Assembly (NCBI GenBank): GCA_947034895.1
Contig: OX344763.1
Coordinates: forward strand, 3,598,501 to 3,662,500
Source: Rhytidiadelphus loreus
Lineage: Eukaryota > Streptophyta > Bryopsida > Hypnales > Hylocomiaceae
Length of the DNA stretch: 64,000 nucleotides
Direction of reading: 5' to 3'
Shown: positions 32,223 through 44,551 of the stretch, piece by piece
Layout: every line of letters starts with the position of its first letter
Position numbering within the stretch: the stretch's first letter is position 1
Notes under the pieces: model-generated
Databases searched by the model: none
What the model saw: the letters and a program-made list of their open reading frames with translations, nothing else
Told to the model about the DNA's origin: nothing
Translations under genes and position numbers: made by a program

Positions 32223-34424
32223 ATTCAGAATCTGTGAGGTTTCGACTAAAATGTTCGCCCCACTCAGCAGCCGTGGCATATGCACGTGTGTGCATAGTGA
32301 CTGAAATTTTCAATTTTTTTTTTATACATTTGCTTAATATTTTATTTTACTTTGTCAATTTTTTTATGTTTTGGTTTTGGTTAATATTTTATTTTGTTTT
32401 CATCTCCTATATTTGCTTGCTTTTGTTTCTTGTTTGTTTGTTCAAGTTTGAGTTATAATTTTTTTTTTCATGTTTTACACTTTTCTGTGTTTTTTTTTAG
32501 GATTTTGTTTTGTTTTTGCTTTCAAGCTTTTACAACAAACAAAGTCTAGTGGACATCAAATTAATTTGGCAAAGAGTAGAATTCTTTTTCCAACTGTATG
32601 GTGATAGTTCTTGCGTATGTATTTGTACTAGTACTTTGTAGGGATTTTTTTAATCTTTAATTTTTTAATTCTTTTTTGTAGATGTGGACGAGTCCTATTC
32701 TATGCTTAGGGTGGAAGGATTTGTACATTCACCCATTGAAGAAGGTCTCACAATTTTCAATTGCTTGCAAATCTAAGTTGTAAATGCCATAGTTCATCAA
32801 GGATATACATGTACAGATTTTGGTAGAAACCAAAGGATGCAATGTTGCAATAGAAAAGTAGTATAGGTCAATATAGTGTAGGAAGTGTGGTAGTGTGGGT
32901 ATTGAGTGGGTATTTTTTTATGTATTTGTAGTTGCTAGAGTGCATTTTCAATGTATTGTATTGAATATAAACCAAGAATGGAAATTTTAGTGGAAGTCGT
33001 CTAGATTTTGGTTTTCTAAATGAATCATTGAGTAATTGTAGTGTATCTATTCAAAATTGTCAAGTGATAGAATGGTGTAATATTAAAATAATTTCCCTAT
33101 ACAATGATAAAATATTCAATTGTACAAATTGTATGAGTATTTGAGATCACGACAATGTATGTGGAAGTTTGGAATGAAGAAAAATGGGACTTCTCCATCC
33201 ACGTAATTGCACATCAAGAGAGATGAGACCTCCCATCTATATAATTGCACTAGTGCACGATATAACATATTTAGAAAATTTTAGGGGGGACCATATTTTT
33301 GAAAACACACATTTTAGCAAACAATATCTCTTATGATGAGTGCATTTGGCCAAGTACAAGAATGTCTAACTCAGTGTAATTTACTGCATAAGTGTTCCAA
33401 ATTACAATGCCGGTATTTTGTCTATAACTCTTTTTTGGAGGCTCGAGATCACAAACGGATTCTTGGAGGTGAAACTTAGCTTGATTTCACAATTTTTCTT
33501 AGTTCAAAGGTTTTTGAAAAAAGTTGTTCTTCTATCCTCAAATGAGGTTTAAAGTTTTGCCTTGAACACAATTCCTGCTTTTTGAGTCAATGAGTGGTCA
33601 AGTTCTCATTTTCAAATTGTCATACCCTTTGAGGATTTATGACAGAGAATGAATTTCATTATATAAATGACCTCTCTATTCTTCATTCTCACTAAATGTC
33701 AATGAAGTAATTCCTTCATTTTTCCATCAAAAAATTTCTTGATGGTAGATGGTCAAATAATAGATTTGTATTTGACTGAATGGATTATTATTCGATTCTT
33801 TGGATTTTTGACAAACCATCTATACATTTATTTCTCGATTTATTTGTAGATTTACCTACTTGTCCCACAATTAGCAAAAAAATCCAACACTTTTTTATAT
33901 TAATTTAGGACAAATATGCTATCTACGTATGGTAGTATGCAAATGAATTACCTTCAACTTAGTATTTGATCTAAGTTGTATTTTATTTGTTGGTTTTTAA
34001 CTGATTGCTTTAACAAACTTAAAGAAAATGACTAAAATGCCAAAAAAAATTGGTTTTTTATTGAATTAAATGACCAAACTTAGGCAACAATTGAATGACC
34101 ATGGAAAACCACCAAATGACGTGTGATAAGAACGGCAAAAAGCCAAATCACCCCATAAACTCCATGTTCACTATATACTTGATACAACCTTTGAAAAGGT
34201 CATGAATTCATAGTCAATGCACAAAATTTGCTTACAACTCCAAGTACATGAAAAATTGTCTTTAGGATCACCCATACTCACTACTTACTCAAGGCCATAA
34301 CATTTTATGATGGATGAATGTTTTGACCAACTATGTTTATAGAGATCCTCCTCTTTGAATAGTATTGATATCTATGCTCTCCACCAACCTTGACTAGAAT
34401 GTAATCTCATCAACTAAGCAAAGG
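32223..34424. other. AT-rich intergenic sequence
   Basis: No gene is seen. A T-rich stretch (32,300-32,670) has many TTTTGTTT-type runs. 33,420-33,540 is a diverged match to the right arm of the hairpin at 54,730-54,860. Confidence 0.45.
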
Positions 34425-34610
34425 CAAACACTCCTCCAACACACGCTACGCACAAAGACACCCTCGTAGTGCAGATGCACTAAGCAAAATTGAAAGTCAA
34501 GGATACATACGTGCACTACTATTCATGGGTGCAAACTTATAGTGGAGCAACATGTGTTGTGGTCGTGTGGACAAGGCTCAAATTCTCGGTTTTCTGGGAC
34601 TCACTACCAA
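34425..34610. repeat. 4 kb repeat family, fragment copy D
   Basis: Matches 14,353-14,560 and 39,067-39,260 (AGGCAAACACTCCTCCAACA, then GTGGAGCAACATGTGTTGTG). Followed from about 34,655 by the repeat also found near 27.7 kb and 37.6 kb. Confidence 0.75.
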
Positions 34611-35464
34611 ATAGCAATTTTTAACCTTGTAACTTCACACTAGTCACCATGGAAATCATCCTTTTGGGTATAGTTTCAATCATTTGCTTAAAAAAATCAA
34701 GAACACTCATTGTCTGAGGTCAAACTATTGTGCACAAGACCTCCCCTTTTCACAATTTTTTTTGAGGATGAAGATTTGCACTTTTGTTTTACATAGAAGG
34801 ATCCCATGTCATCTATCAAACACTTTTAGGCTCCTTACATGATGAAAAACTCATGAGTCAAGACACTACTTAGACCAACATTTGGACAACTATTGGATAT
34901 AAAGATTCCTATTTGGGCTTGATTGTATCCACCCCTTGTTTGTATTAAAATATTTATTTCATTTTGAGTTTAATACTCAATTGTACTAGTATTTAGTCAT
35001 TATTTTCTTGGATCAAGTAGCATTTTTTTTTCTACAAAACTAATAGTGCTTGTAGTCATCCAATATAAAGGGACATTTTCAATTAATTTTTGTCTTTCTA
35101 TACACACTAATAAAATTAAGGTTACGAGGAGTTTTAGTTTGCAAACAATCAATCATGGATTTTTTTTCTCTAGACTAAATTAAAAGGATTTTACTTTCGC
35201 TACATTGTCAATAGGTTTGGAAAATAAAAAATTAAAGCATGAGATTTAGATTGCTTATTACAACATTACTACCATTTGGGCGATTGCAAGAAAGACCGAA
35301 TGATTCTGGTAGCGTTCTACCAAAACTGCAATTTTTTGCGCTCAATACTATAAGTACTACAATACTACGAAATGGAACAATCTCAACCGCTGATCTGAAA
35401 AATCGACACCTAATAGTTCTTTTGACTACTTATCAGTACTAAAACAATACTATTTGAAAAAAAA
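34611..35464. other. intergenic sequence with dispersed repeat
   Basis: 34,655-34,830 matches 37,621-37,810. The rest shows nothing recognisable; open frame 35,239-35,442 has no support. Confidence 0.4.
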
Positions 35465-35850
35465 GACAGTTTGTTATAGAAAATAGATTAAATTAGGTAT
35501 AAATTAATAATAATTAGAAAATTATGAACAAAAAAACTAAAAATAGTCCATTTGTAAAGACTTGATAGTGATCACATTTCACTAAAAACTAGAAGTTGAA
35601 ACCATTGTAAATGTTCGGAGAACTATGCGTAAGGGATCCCAATCCCTATTTGCACACATGTTGAGGGCAAACAATTGTTTTTTTATTAAATGCCTTTTGG
35701 TGGGTACATACTTGTCTAGTGTGGGAATAGCCCACAAAAATTCAAGTCAACATCATAATTTTGGATAATCTATAGTACTAAAACCCCCTAAATCACAAAT
35801 AAGCTAACTTGACATTTAATTATTAAATTTTTTTTCAATTTTTTTGAAAA
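35465..35850 (+). repeat. dispersed repeat family R, copy 2
   Basis: Same family as 10,934-11,290 (inverted) and 62,690-63,010. It runs through the TTA site where copy 1 is broken by the CACTA end, so it serves as the empty-site reference. Confidence 0.7.
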
Positions 35851-36219
35851 TAAAGAATCTCATGCTTTCTGAATTAGCCATCTTCAATAAAAATTTCAAG
35901 CCCATTGGCTTCATTTTCTGAAAGTTATGGTTGATGGCAACCGTGATGGCAACTCCGTCACTTCAATTGTGATGCAAAATAGGACCGGTCTTTTTTGCAA
36001 TCACCCATTTGGACTAACAAATTTTAGTTTTATAGATATATTATTAGCAATTTATTGAATCAATCTATCATGATAAACCTCCTTATCCTTAATATTATTT
36101 TAAAATGAATGAAAATTTTTCTACTTTAATTTCTTACATGTATTTCCAACAAGTTTTCTCAACAAAAAGGTTTTTAGCATAAGTTGTAAATGCAGACATT
36201 ATAAGAGATTTTAGGGCAA

Positions 36220-36547
36220 GGGACGGCCATTTCAAACCTATTCCCTTCTTTGGGAATAGTCAGAATTAAAAAATATTAAAAAATCATTAAAATTTTAAAA
36301 ACAATAATAATAATTAATTAATACCAATTGACATGGCACAATGGCGGCTACATCAGATTGCTGTTGTGGCACAGTTCCCAACATTCCCCGTTGTTTGGGA
36401 ACACTTGGGAATTCACAATTTTGTTTTGGCCTCAAACGTCTTCTAATGCATTTTTTTTAATTATTTTTATTTTTTTAATATTAATTTTTTTTTCCAGACA
36501 ACACAGGCTAGTTCCCAACAACGGGAACCAACTTGAAACGGCCCTCC
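36220..36547. mobile_element. TIR element, superfamily unknown
   Basis: 328 bp. Left GGGACGGCCATTTCAA and right TTGAAACGGCCCTCCC are inverted repeats, continuing to paired TTCCC/GGGAA phrases (about 38 bp with mismatches). No target duplication is recognised. It abuts copy C of the 4 kb repeat. Confidence 0.65.
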
Positions 36548-36564
36548 CAAAGGACTGAATCCCA

Positions 36565-37180
36565 TCTAATGTCTAAACAACCACAATACTAACACTCTAT
36601 TTCTATCCCCAACTAACTTGCAACTCTAAGCTCAAGCTTTTTTAATAGCACATGCATCATTCTATCTTGTAAAGAAACCATATAATTATCATTATGTAAT
36701 TCCATTCCATTTTGGAGAATTTAGGCCAAAAATCTTACTTTAAGTCACCCTAAGTGTTGCCAACAACACTATAAGAAACCTACATTTTATGTGATGTTTT
36801 CATCATTTTTTGAAATGGATTTTATTGGACTTCCACTAAAATCCGTCACAAAAAATGATGAAAACATCACATAAAATATGGGTTTCTTATAGTGCAAATA
36901 ACATTTGTATGAGTATACACCTTGTGCTAGAAGCATCCGAGCAAGTAAAAGTGAAAACCAAAGAGACATAAGTAGGAAGCTCTTGAATTTCAAAAGGCAA
37001 AGTTAAGGGAGTCTACTCTCCACCATCACAACAACTAGAACACAGTCTCGGCAAGTGGCTAAGCCAAACTCTCCTTCAACACATGTTGTGCACAAAGACC
37101 TTGTTGGTACAGCTACTTGAAAGGAAGTAGGAAGCAAAAGGATGCAAACAAACATTGTTGTTTGTGGATGCACCAAATTT
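36565..37180. repeat. 4 kb repeat family, diverged copy C, with MITE inside
   Basis: Matches 14,010-14,480 and 38,735-39,190 with many differences. It is split by the CACTA-type MITE at 36,767-36,894. Confidence 0.75.
36767..36894. mobile_element. CACTA-type MITE
   Basis: 128 bp, almost entirely two inverted arms. Ends CACTATAAGAAACC and GGTTTCTTATAGTG. Flanks CAA (36,764-36,766) and CAA (36,895-36,897). Copies A and B lack it and read across the site. Confidence 0.92.
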
Positions 37181-37411
37181 CACATCTATGGATGGTTGAA
37201 AAAAATAATACAAGAGATTCTAACGTATTAAAAGAAAGAGGGAAACAAGCGTCCCAATGTAGGCATATCACTTGCCAACAAAGACGTCACCGTAGCACAT
37301 CTATGGATGGTTGAAAACAATAATACAAGAGATTCTAACGTATTAAAAAGAAAGAGGGAAAAAAGCGTCCCAATGTAGGTATATCACTTGCCAACAAAGA
37401 CATCACCGTAG
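37181..37411. repeat. tandem duplication, two units of about 115 bp
   Basis: Units 37,181-37,295 and 37,296-37,411 are nearly identical, both starting CACATCTATGGATGGTTGAA. The open frame 37,117-37,314 is incidental. Confidence 0.9.
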
Positions 37412-38449
37412 CACATCGGTCGAGCGAGTGATGCTTAGGGTGGCACATGTCGTAGTTGGCAAATCTTGACACTTATCAGCTAAGGTGAAACATTACGATT
37501 TGTGCCCCCTTGGGTCCACATGCTAGTACGAGTAGTGCGACATCTAATACAAATCGGTAGGATCAAAAGGGATACAATGCAATTGGCCACATATTCTAAC
37601 TTTGGAATGCCGGGCTAGCCAATCACCGTAGAAATCATCCTTTCCCACACAGTGAGAATCATTTGCTCAAAAAAAATCCATTATGATCATTTATTGGAGG
37701 TCAAATTGTTGTGCAAGACCTGTCTTTTCAAACACAAACTTCCAAGGATGAACATGTGCACTTTTGTATTACATAGAAGGATTTTTTGTCATCTATTAGA
37801 CACTTTTAGGTTGATGCATCATTATAGGGTTGTATAAATATGAAATAAATGCTTGTTTGAGCCTAATCACTATAGTGACGCCATCAAAAAACCTTGAAGA
37901 AAATCAAGGCTCCTTGACTAGGGGCAAGGGCTCTTCTACTACAACACCATTGGAACATCTATATTGTTGAAGTGAAAGTGACCCATGGGAGTGACAAGAT
38001 TCTAGCATTGTCCATGAAAAGAACAATTGAAATGCTTTTCCTCACAAGTACATCAAGTGTTCTAATATTTCAATTAAACAATTTGACACTTTTATAAGCC
38101 ATCCAAGTATGGTGTGTAGTATTCACAAGACACTTTCATTCACCTTCTGCTCGTGAAAAATCCAATCCTATAGTTTTATGGTCACCCTTGGAATATTTAG
38201 TAAGGCCCATACCATGCAATGCACTACTTTGGGATGATTGTATGCCAAGGTCTCCATCTCCACAACTAGAAACCTACATGAAACTTCCTCCAAGTTCCAA
38301 CAATTGTTGTAGCTCCAAGTGAAGTAAGTTCAAACCTTTTCCATTTCTTCCATCTCACACTTTTTCTATACTATAGTTCCTCTTGACCCCAAATCATTAT
38401 CCACACTATTCCTCCACTACTCTAGTAAGAGCTAGTAGAAGTTGCTTAG
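37412..38449. other. intergenic sequence
   Basis: 37,621-37,810 is the dispersed repeat shared with 34,655-34,830 and the sequence flanking the 27.7 kb MITE. No gene is seen elsewhere. Confidence 0.4.
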
Positions 38450-38625
38450 AAACACAACCAGAGCAATGGCATACATTGATATACCAAAGACAATTGTGAT
38501 GATCATGTTGTTTCGATACTTGGGAATGGGTGGTAAAACAATATAGCTAATTGTAGTGAAAGCTTCCAAAACAAAGATCATAGGGCCGGCTTGCTAGAAG
38601 AAAAGCCATCCATGTAAGGGCACTT
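38450..38625 (-). pseudogene. possible membrane-protein gene fragment
   Basis: On the minus strand one frame encodes about 55 protein-like residues with two hydrophobic stretches (GPMIFVLEAFTTISYIVLPP and MIITIVFGISMYAIALVV) between stops. I do not recognise the family. A stop codon interrupts the segment before GPMIF, so it is a relic at best. Confidence 0.3.
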
Positions 38626-40455
38626 CTCACTTACACCACGCTTATTTGACATCTAGTTCGCTTTCCAGTTCTGCCCATCTAAACAAAACTTCTTACACCA
38701 AATTGCAAGCACTGTCCGCTTTCCAGTTCTGCCCATCTAAACAACCACAACACTAACCCTCTAATCCTTTCCCCAACTGACGTGCAACTGTAAGCTCAGG
38801 CTTTCTTAATGGCGCATGGATCACTCCATCTCGTGTAAGAAACCATACATCATTCTGTAGCTGCACCGTATTCTGGAAAATGCAGGCCTTACCTTAAGCC
38901 ACCCCAAGAGCTGCCGACAAGAGTGAGTTGTATGAGGATGCGGCCTGTGCTGGAGAAGCGTCCCCAACAGGCGAAAGCGGAAACCAAAGAGCCGGGAGTA
39001 GGAAGTTGTCGAATCCCAAAAGGCAACGCCAAAGGAGTCTGGTCTGATCGGAATCTCAACAACTAGCCAAGGCAAACACTCCTCCAACACACGCTGGTTA
39101 CAAAGAAACCCTGGTGGTGCATGTGCACGAATCGAAGTACGTAGCCAAAGGATACTGTAGACGTGCACTGCTGTTTCTGGGTGCGGGTGCTGCAACTTGT
39201 AGTGGAGCAACTTGTGTTGTGGTCATTTGGACGGAGCTCAAATTGTCGGGTTTTGGACTCAGCGGCATGTCCAGAACAGTGCACCGGCAAGTGGGGTCTA
39301 ATTATATCAATTCTACGGAATCTACGCCGTTGAAATCGATTTCATTGTGTGGAAAATGGTAAAAAAAATGGAAGAACGGTACGCAGCGCGGTAATTATGT
39401 GGAGTACTGTAGTTGGTGTCAAGTGGCGTGGCATTGTAGAATCCAACAATATGCTTGATAGGATAGAAAGTTTGCATATAAAAATATCCTCACTGCACGC
39501 AAGGGACATGAGGTACGCGTTCAATTGCTGCGTCGGAACTGGCGTGGCTCGTTTTCAACATCGTCCAGTAAGAACAGAATTTGTTGTTGAACTCTGAGGT
39601 CACTTTTGATTGTTGTGAGCAACATTTTTGGTGGTGTTGCAAGAGATTCTTTGAGAATTCTACTTTGTAGGAAAAAGTAAAACGAACCACTTGCTCTAAT
39701 TTCATTCATTTGAACTATTTTATATACTACTACTGTAGTATTTTTTGGGTAATAATTTTGCTAGATAATTTATCTGAAAAATATTTAGATGCAAAAAAAA
39801 TTCAATAGAAGGATGTAATTTAACCCTTAAAATTTTGAGCGACCCAAAATGGGTTGATCCATTTCTAAAATGGCCATTTCTAGACTTAGGAATGTAAATA
39901 GTCACTTGAACTTGGACTCATTCTCAAGAGAATCAAGTTAGCTATTGAGTAATGTATTTAGGTTTAAAATAAGATTCACTAGAATTTTTGTAAATTTGGT
40001 GTGTTTAGATTTAGCATTTCCAAAGCATAGGTGGTCTGTCAAGGGTTGTAGTAAAGAGTCTTTGGATGGAAGAACTCTTGCCAATGAGGTAGAGGCATGT
40101 GTTCATGGGAACTCTCACCAATTGTGTCGCCAGGTGTTAGCAAGGTTGGACCCAAAAGGCTATTGGAGACTTTCAGCACACTTTTAGAAGCTACACATTG
40201 TATGATATGTGACAAACATCCAAGAAGAAAACCGTTGAAAACCATCTCAAGTGGAAGAGTAATGAAGTTGGAAAATGATGACACTTGAAGTTCAATAAGT
40301 TCCTAGCCTATACCATTCATGGCCCTTTTTTAGCTTCCCAATAGTAGATTAGACTTGAAGCTCCACTGCCCTCCCCCCTTTTTTAACTTTGCCTGGTCCA
40401 AAAGAGCCAAGCCAAGCACAATTTCAGCTATGCCAAAACATTGATTTCCTTGAAG

Positions 40456-40799
40456 CATTAGAGAAAATTTTAGGCCTCCGAGGTACCCTGAAATTTACTT
40501 TTTTTTGGCTCAAAAATTCGTTTTTTCCCTATTTTCGCCCAACTGTATCTGCAGCAACAGTGATGCAGGAACCGAAATTTACGAATAATTTAAAAAAAAA
40601 ATTTAATCTTAAAAAAAAATGTAAAATATTTTTAAAAAATAATATTTTTATTTTATGGCGATTACTTACTGTTTTCGCGAGCAGTCAAACAAGCTGACTG
40701 CTCATTGTGGAACAATTTTGGAGTGACAGGCCGAGCTCTGAAATAGCTTGGCTTGTCACTCTTGAGCAACCCTCTGGAGGGCTGATATTTCTTCTAATG
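40456..40799. mobile_element. 344-bp insertion with short inverted ends
   Basis: Copy A reads CCTTGAAGTATCC across this point, while copy B has 344 extra bases between GAAG and TATCC. The insert begins CATTAGAGAAAAT and ends ATTTCTTCTAATG; inverted similarity extends about 24 bp to GGCCTCC/GGAGGGC. No target duplication is visible, so the superfamily is open. Confidence 0.65.
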
Positions 40800-41873
40800 T
40801 ATCCTTCACTTTTATGTTATAATCTTGTAATCTATGACTTGGATTGAAACCAAACTTTGTAGAGATGATAAGGACTTGGCTTTCTTATAAGATCCTACAG
40901 TTAATTTTGCCTAAAAATGACTCATCTTACTTTGAGCTTCAATTCTTTGTAACTTACAAAATTACACTTTGAAATCACCTTGAAAATGGCTTAAAATTTG
41001 CAGGATTAAGAAAATTTTAATTAGTTAGTTATTGTTTAAAGTACTTTTATGTTTGCAAGCTCATGTTGAAGCACGAGAAAATCAAAGTATATATTGTACT
41101 TGATACAAGTATAAGTTTAAAAAAATTTAGCATCTACTATATTAGTAATTTATTTTTCCAAATTTGATGAAAATGATTGAAAATTTTGTCATTTGTTAAG
41201 GTAATCTAAGCTAATTTGTTTATTAGATATCTTAAAGTGTCATATAATTTTTCTTTAGCTAACAATTCAATTGAAAATGATATTCAAGTAATAAGGATAA
41301 AGTGTTTTCTTAATAACATATCCTTTTTTAAATCATCTATTGTTTTAGTTGAATTTTTTTTAATTGATTGGAATATCTAAAGGATTAAAGAAAAAAGAAA
41401 AATTGATTTCAGGAAAAAATTACATTTATTCCAGAAGGTCTAAATCAATAATAAAAATAACAATGCCAAAATTGTGAAAGAAAAAACTCCATTTTTTTTA
41501 TAAACAATTAGAACTTCTTATTGGGATACTATAATTATTGGCATACCTCACATAATGAAAAGATTTTCTTTTTAAAAGAAATTTTTAATTTCGTCCATAA
41601 AGAATTCTTAATAATATGCTTTATTTTTCATACAGTCTGTTTTATCTAATAAAGTTAAATATGATAAAGATTTAGAACAATTTAAGATTTTCCACTGATT
41701 AATTTTAAAAACTCTAATTTATGAATATAATAATGCCATAAAAACATTGATAATCTACTACTTTCTTTTTGAGAAAAAAAATGTATTAAAAGTAATTAAC
41801 TGTTTTATTCTTAAAAGTTAATTGATCATAATGAGTGAGAAAAAGAAATATGATCTTGTATACGTCGATGAAG

Positions 41874-41885
41874 AATTCAGATTAG
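41874..41885. repeat. target-site duplication of the LINE, left
   Basis: AATTCAGATTAG, repeated right after the A-tail at 48,963-48,974. Copy A has a single copy (about 22,958-22,969). Confidence 0.95.
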
Positions 41886-42204
41886 GATTCCTTGGCATCA
41901 ACATGGATGAGACAGGGATTGCATATCGGGTTGGAGGCGCGATGCGGATCGTAGGACGGACTTGCTGTGCGGTTCTGCTACGGATCTTTTCCGCTTTGGA
42001 GAACATCGCTTCCTCTGAGTGAGAGATTGTTATTTGTCTAGGCTTGCACATACCCTGTGAATACGATTGGTGGTTGCAGATTTTGAATCGGCCCACTCAA
42101 GCCTCGTCGAATAACAACTCCAACTCTTGCTCGAACCCTAAGTTTTCAGATCTCGTTTCTTCCTCAGTTTCTCTGCTATACCATTGTCAAAGTCAGATCT
42201 CGTC

Positions 42205-44551
42205 ATGGAATCGTATAGGAATGTAGTACGAGACGGTCGGCGCTTCACTGCTGACCAATACTTGGAACTTCACCAGCTCCACGCAAGAGATTATAAAACT
42301 CATGGAGATACTAACCGGACAAATAACGTGGGCCAGGCGCAGGATCCCAGGAGATCGATTCCACGTCAGTACGGCCACACTCAACCCTCTGACTCTTGCA
42401 GCCAACGCATCCCGCACAGGCCTTCACAACGGGGTCCAGATCTACAGCGACCAAGGCATTATGACGCGGATCGACCAGCTAGGCGGGACTTTCCTTCCCA
42501 CGAGCGGCTGGTCTCCCCTGTTCTAGTCGCGGCTCCCCCAGCGACTCCTCAGAGAGACGTGGCCCCCCCCAATAGTTCACCACAACTGGGCAGGGATGCC
42601 CATCTGTGACCACAAGGTACTACATGTTGATACTTTTGATTCCTCTCTGTTAAACTTGGAGATCTCGCACCTTCATAATCACGTTATGATCGCCAGTTTT
42701 GTGGGTGGACAACTGGATGAAACCTCCATCCCTTCTTGGCTTGCTGATTTGGGGAGACGCATCCACCCTCACCGTATCATTCTCTATAAGATGGCCGGGA
42801 ACGGGTTTCATTATGTTAAGGTGGACAGTTTTCAGGTTGTAGCGAGAGCTGTGAACATGCTCCTTCATAAATTCTCTAGAGGGGCTGCTACTTACCAGTA
42901 CTGGAATCCCTCGTTCAATCCCTTTTCGTCCATTAACCCTAGCCAACCTACCTAGCTCACCTTGGAGCAAATTCTTCTGGAGTTCATTTCATCTTCAGAA
43001 GTCATTGCCCAGACTCTAGGCCGGGTGGTGGCATCTGACATCGTCAACCCTGCATTGTTTCAACATCGATACTGTGTGGAGATCGACATACAAGACGGAT
43101 GGCCGTCCACGATTCTCATTGAGACCAAGTATGGAGCTCCAGCAACTATCTAAGTGGTGTACGAGGACCATCAAGTCATCGACTCAACTGCCAACGCTGT
43201 AGATCAATGACGCATCCCACCGACGAGTCAACGATTGCCCCTCCCTGAAGCTGGCAGAGAAGATTCTCAGCGCCGAGACCAATTACAGCAAGGCCCAGCC
43301 AGATCTAGACAATCTGCTAGAGTCGTTTCGGCAAACTCAGCAAATAGACGGTCCCATGCTAAAAGCCAACAAGCTTCTACGGGCTTGAAGAAATCATACC
43401 ACAGACATGGAGTTAGGTTTGACTCTCGACGTCGTCGTTCTCCACCGATCCCAGATGAAGATGGCTTTATTCAAGTGCACACCCGCCGCAGTGGATTAAT
43501 ATCGAGACGTACAGAATCCCCTGCCAGCTCCAGTCATTATTGGACCAGGCGGGTTTCGATGGAGAGATGTCGAGATGAGGCGGAGCTCCTTGCCCAACAA
43601 CAAGAACCAGCGCCTCTAGACCTGCTACCGTTCAACACTACTCAACCTTCCTCTCCGGCCACGCCCAGCATCGATCTACCTCCTTCTGGATCTCGCACTT
43701 CATCCCCGGACAAAGGTAAACTTGCTCCAAATGAAACCTTACCCTCCCCACCATCCCTCAAGTCTCACCACCACTCGATCCACATCTCTAAACTCAAGGC
43801 TGGCCTCCCTAATGCTATCCAGTTGCCGACCGTCCTTCGTAGCAATCGACGTGCTCAGGCTGGAACGTCAAAGGTCATCTCCAACTCAACGTCGAGCCTG
43901 CACCTTGCAAAAGGATCGAACTGAAGCCGGTCACCATCTCCCACTTCTCCAACATGTAGCTAGCCATCACAGATCCCATCTCGTCCATCGCTTAATTCCC
44001 TGGCATGTTTTGATAAACTTGGCCCACGGCAGCAGGTTGGGGGACCCTAGGCCTCGGAACACAATAACTTTATTACTGAACTCGGACCTGTGGCGATGAT
44101 CGACCCTCCCCTGGCTGCAGAGGATATCAACCAATTTCGGAATCTGATGGAATTCCTTCCACACGGCCTAGATTTAACAATTGAGCTTGAAATGTACGTT
44201 GACGCTCCACTTCATCTCCCAATCTTCCGGGAACCCTCACGACCTGCGTCTCCCCCAAACGATAGCGGCACATCATTAGCAATCTGGGTCTTCAATCATA
44301 TTACAGGCTCCCTGCCACATTGGCGAGGTACTGAAACGGAGGTTCCACTCCACGTAGCTGCCGGCGAGTTCTCTCTCAGGTCGATCAAATCCTTCGCGAG
44401 ACTTCGACCTCATGACCAAGCTCAGCTCCAGTCTCATAGCCGCCCAGGTATTCACGCTGACCAGACCTTGAATTCGTGGGGTATCAGGCTTATCAAGACC
44501 TCTGACCGCGCAGGGAGCGCTCGGAAAACTCCCGACCCACGCAGCTCATGA
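42205..44551 (+). pseudogene. LINE ORF1 (gag-like RNA-binding protein), decayed
   Basis: RNA-binding protein of the LINE. The N-terminal part (from MESYRNVV, 42,205) is in frame 1 and the rest in frame 2; the switch lies near the C run at 42,561-42,568, so a one-base indel is likely. The domain SFVGGQLDETSIPSWLADL..VKVDS..HKFSRGAATYQYWNPSFNP is the ORF1 core (DUF4283-like). A second block LGRVVASDI..YCVEIDIQDGWPS follows. The expected zinc knuckle after YEDHQV is scrambled. In-frame stops include TAG 42,953-42,955 (in place of Trp), TAA 43,151-43,153, TGA 43,208-43,210, TGA 43,922-43,924 and two TAG codons between 43,950 and 44,060. The final TGA (44,549-44,551) overlaps the ORF2 ATG. Confidence 0.8.

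Larger units (their letters stand above)
38691..41885. repeat. dispersed 4 kb repeat, copy B, left part
   Basis: Matches copy A (13,974-15,708, then 21,395 onward), giving an uninterrupted version of the gypsy target. It contains its own extra 344-bp insertion (40,456-40,799) and is broken at 41,885 by the LINE. A 26-bp duplication (CTTTCCAGTTCTGCCCATCT core) marks its left edge at 38,661 and 38,719. Confidence 0.85.
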
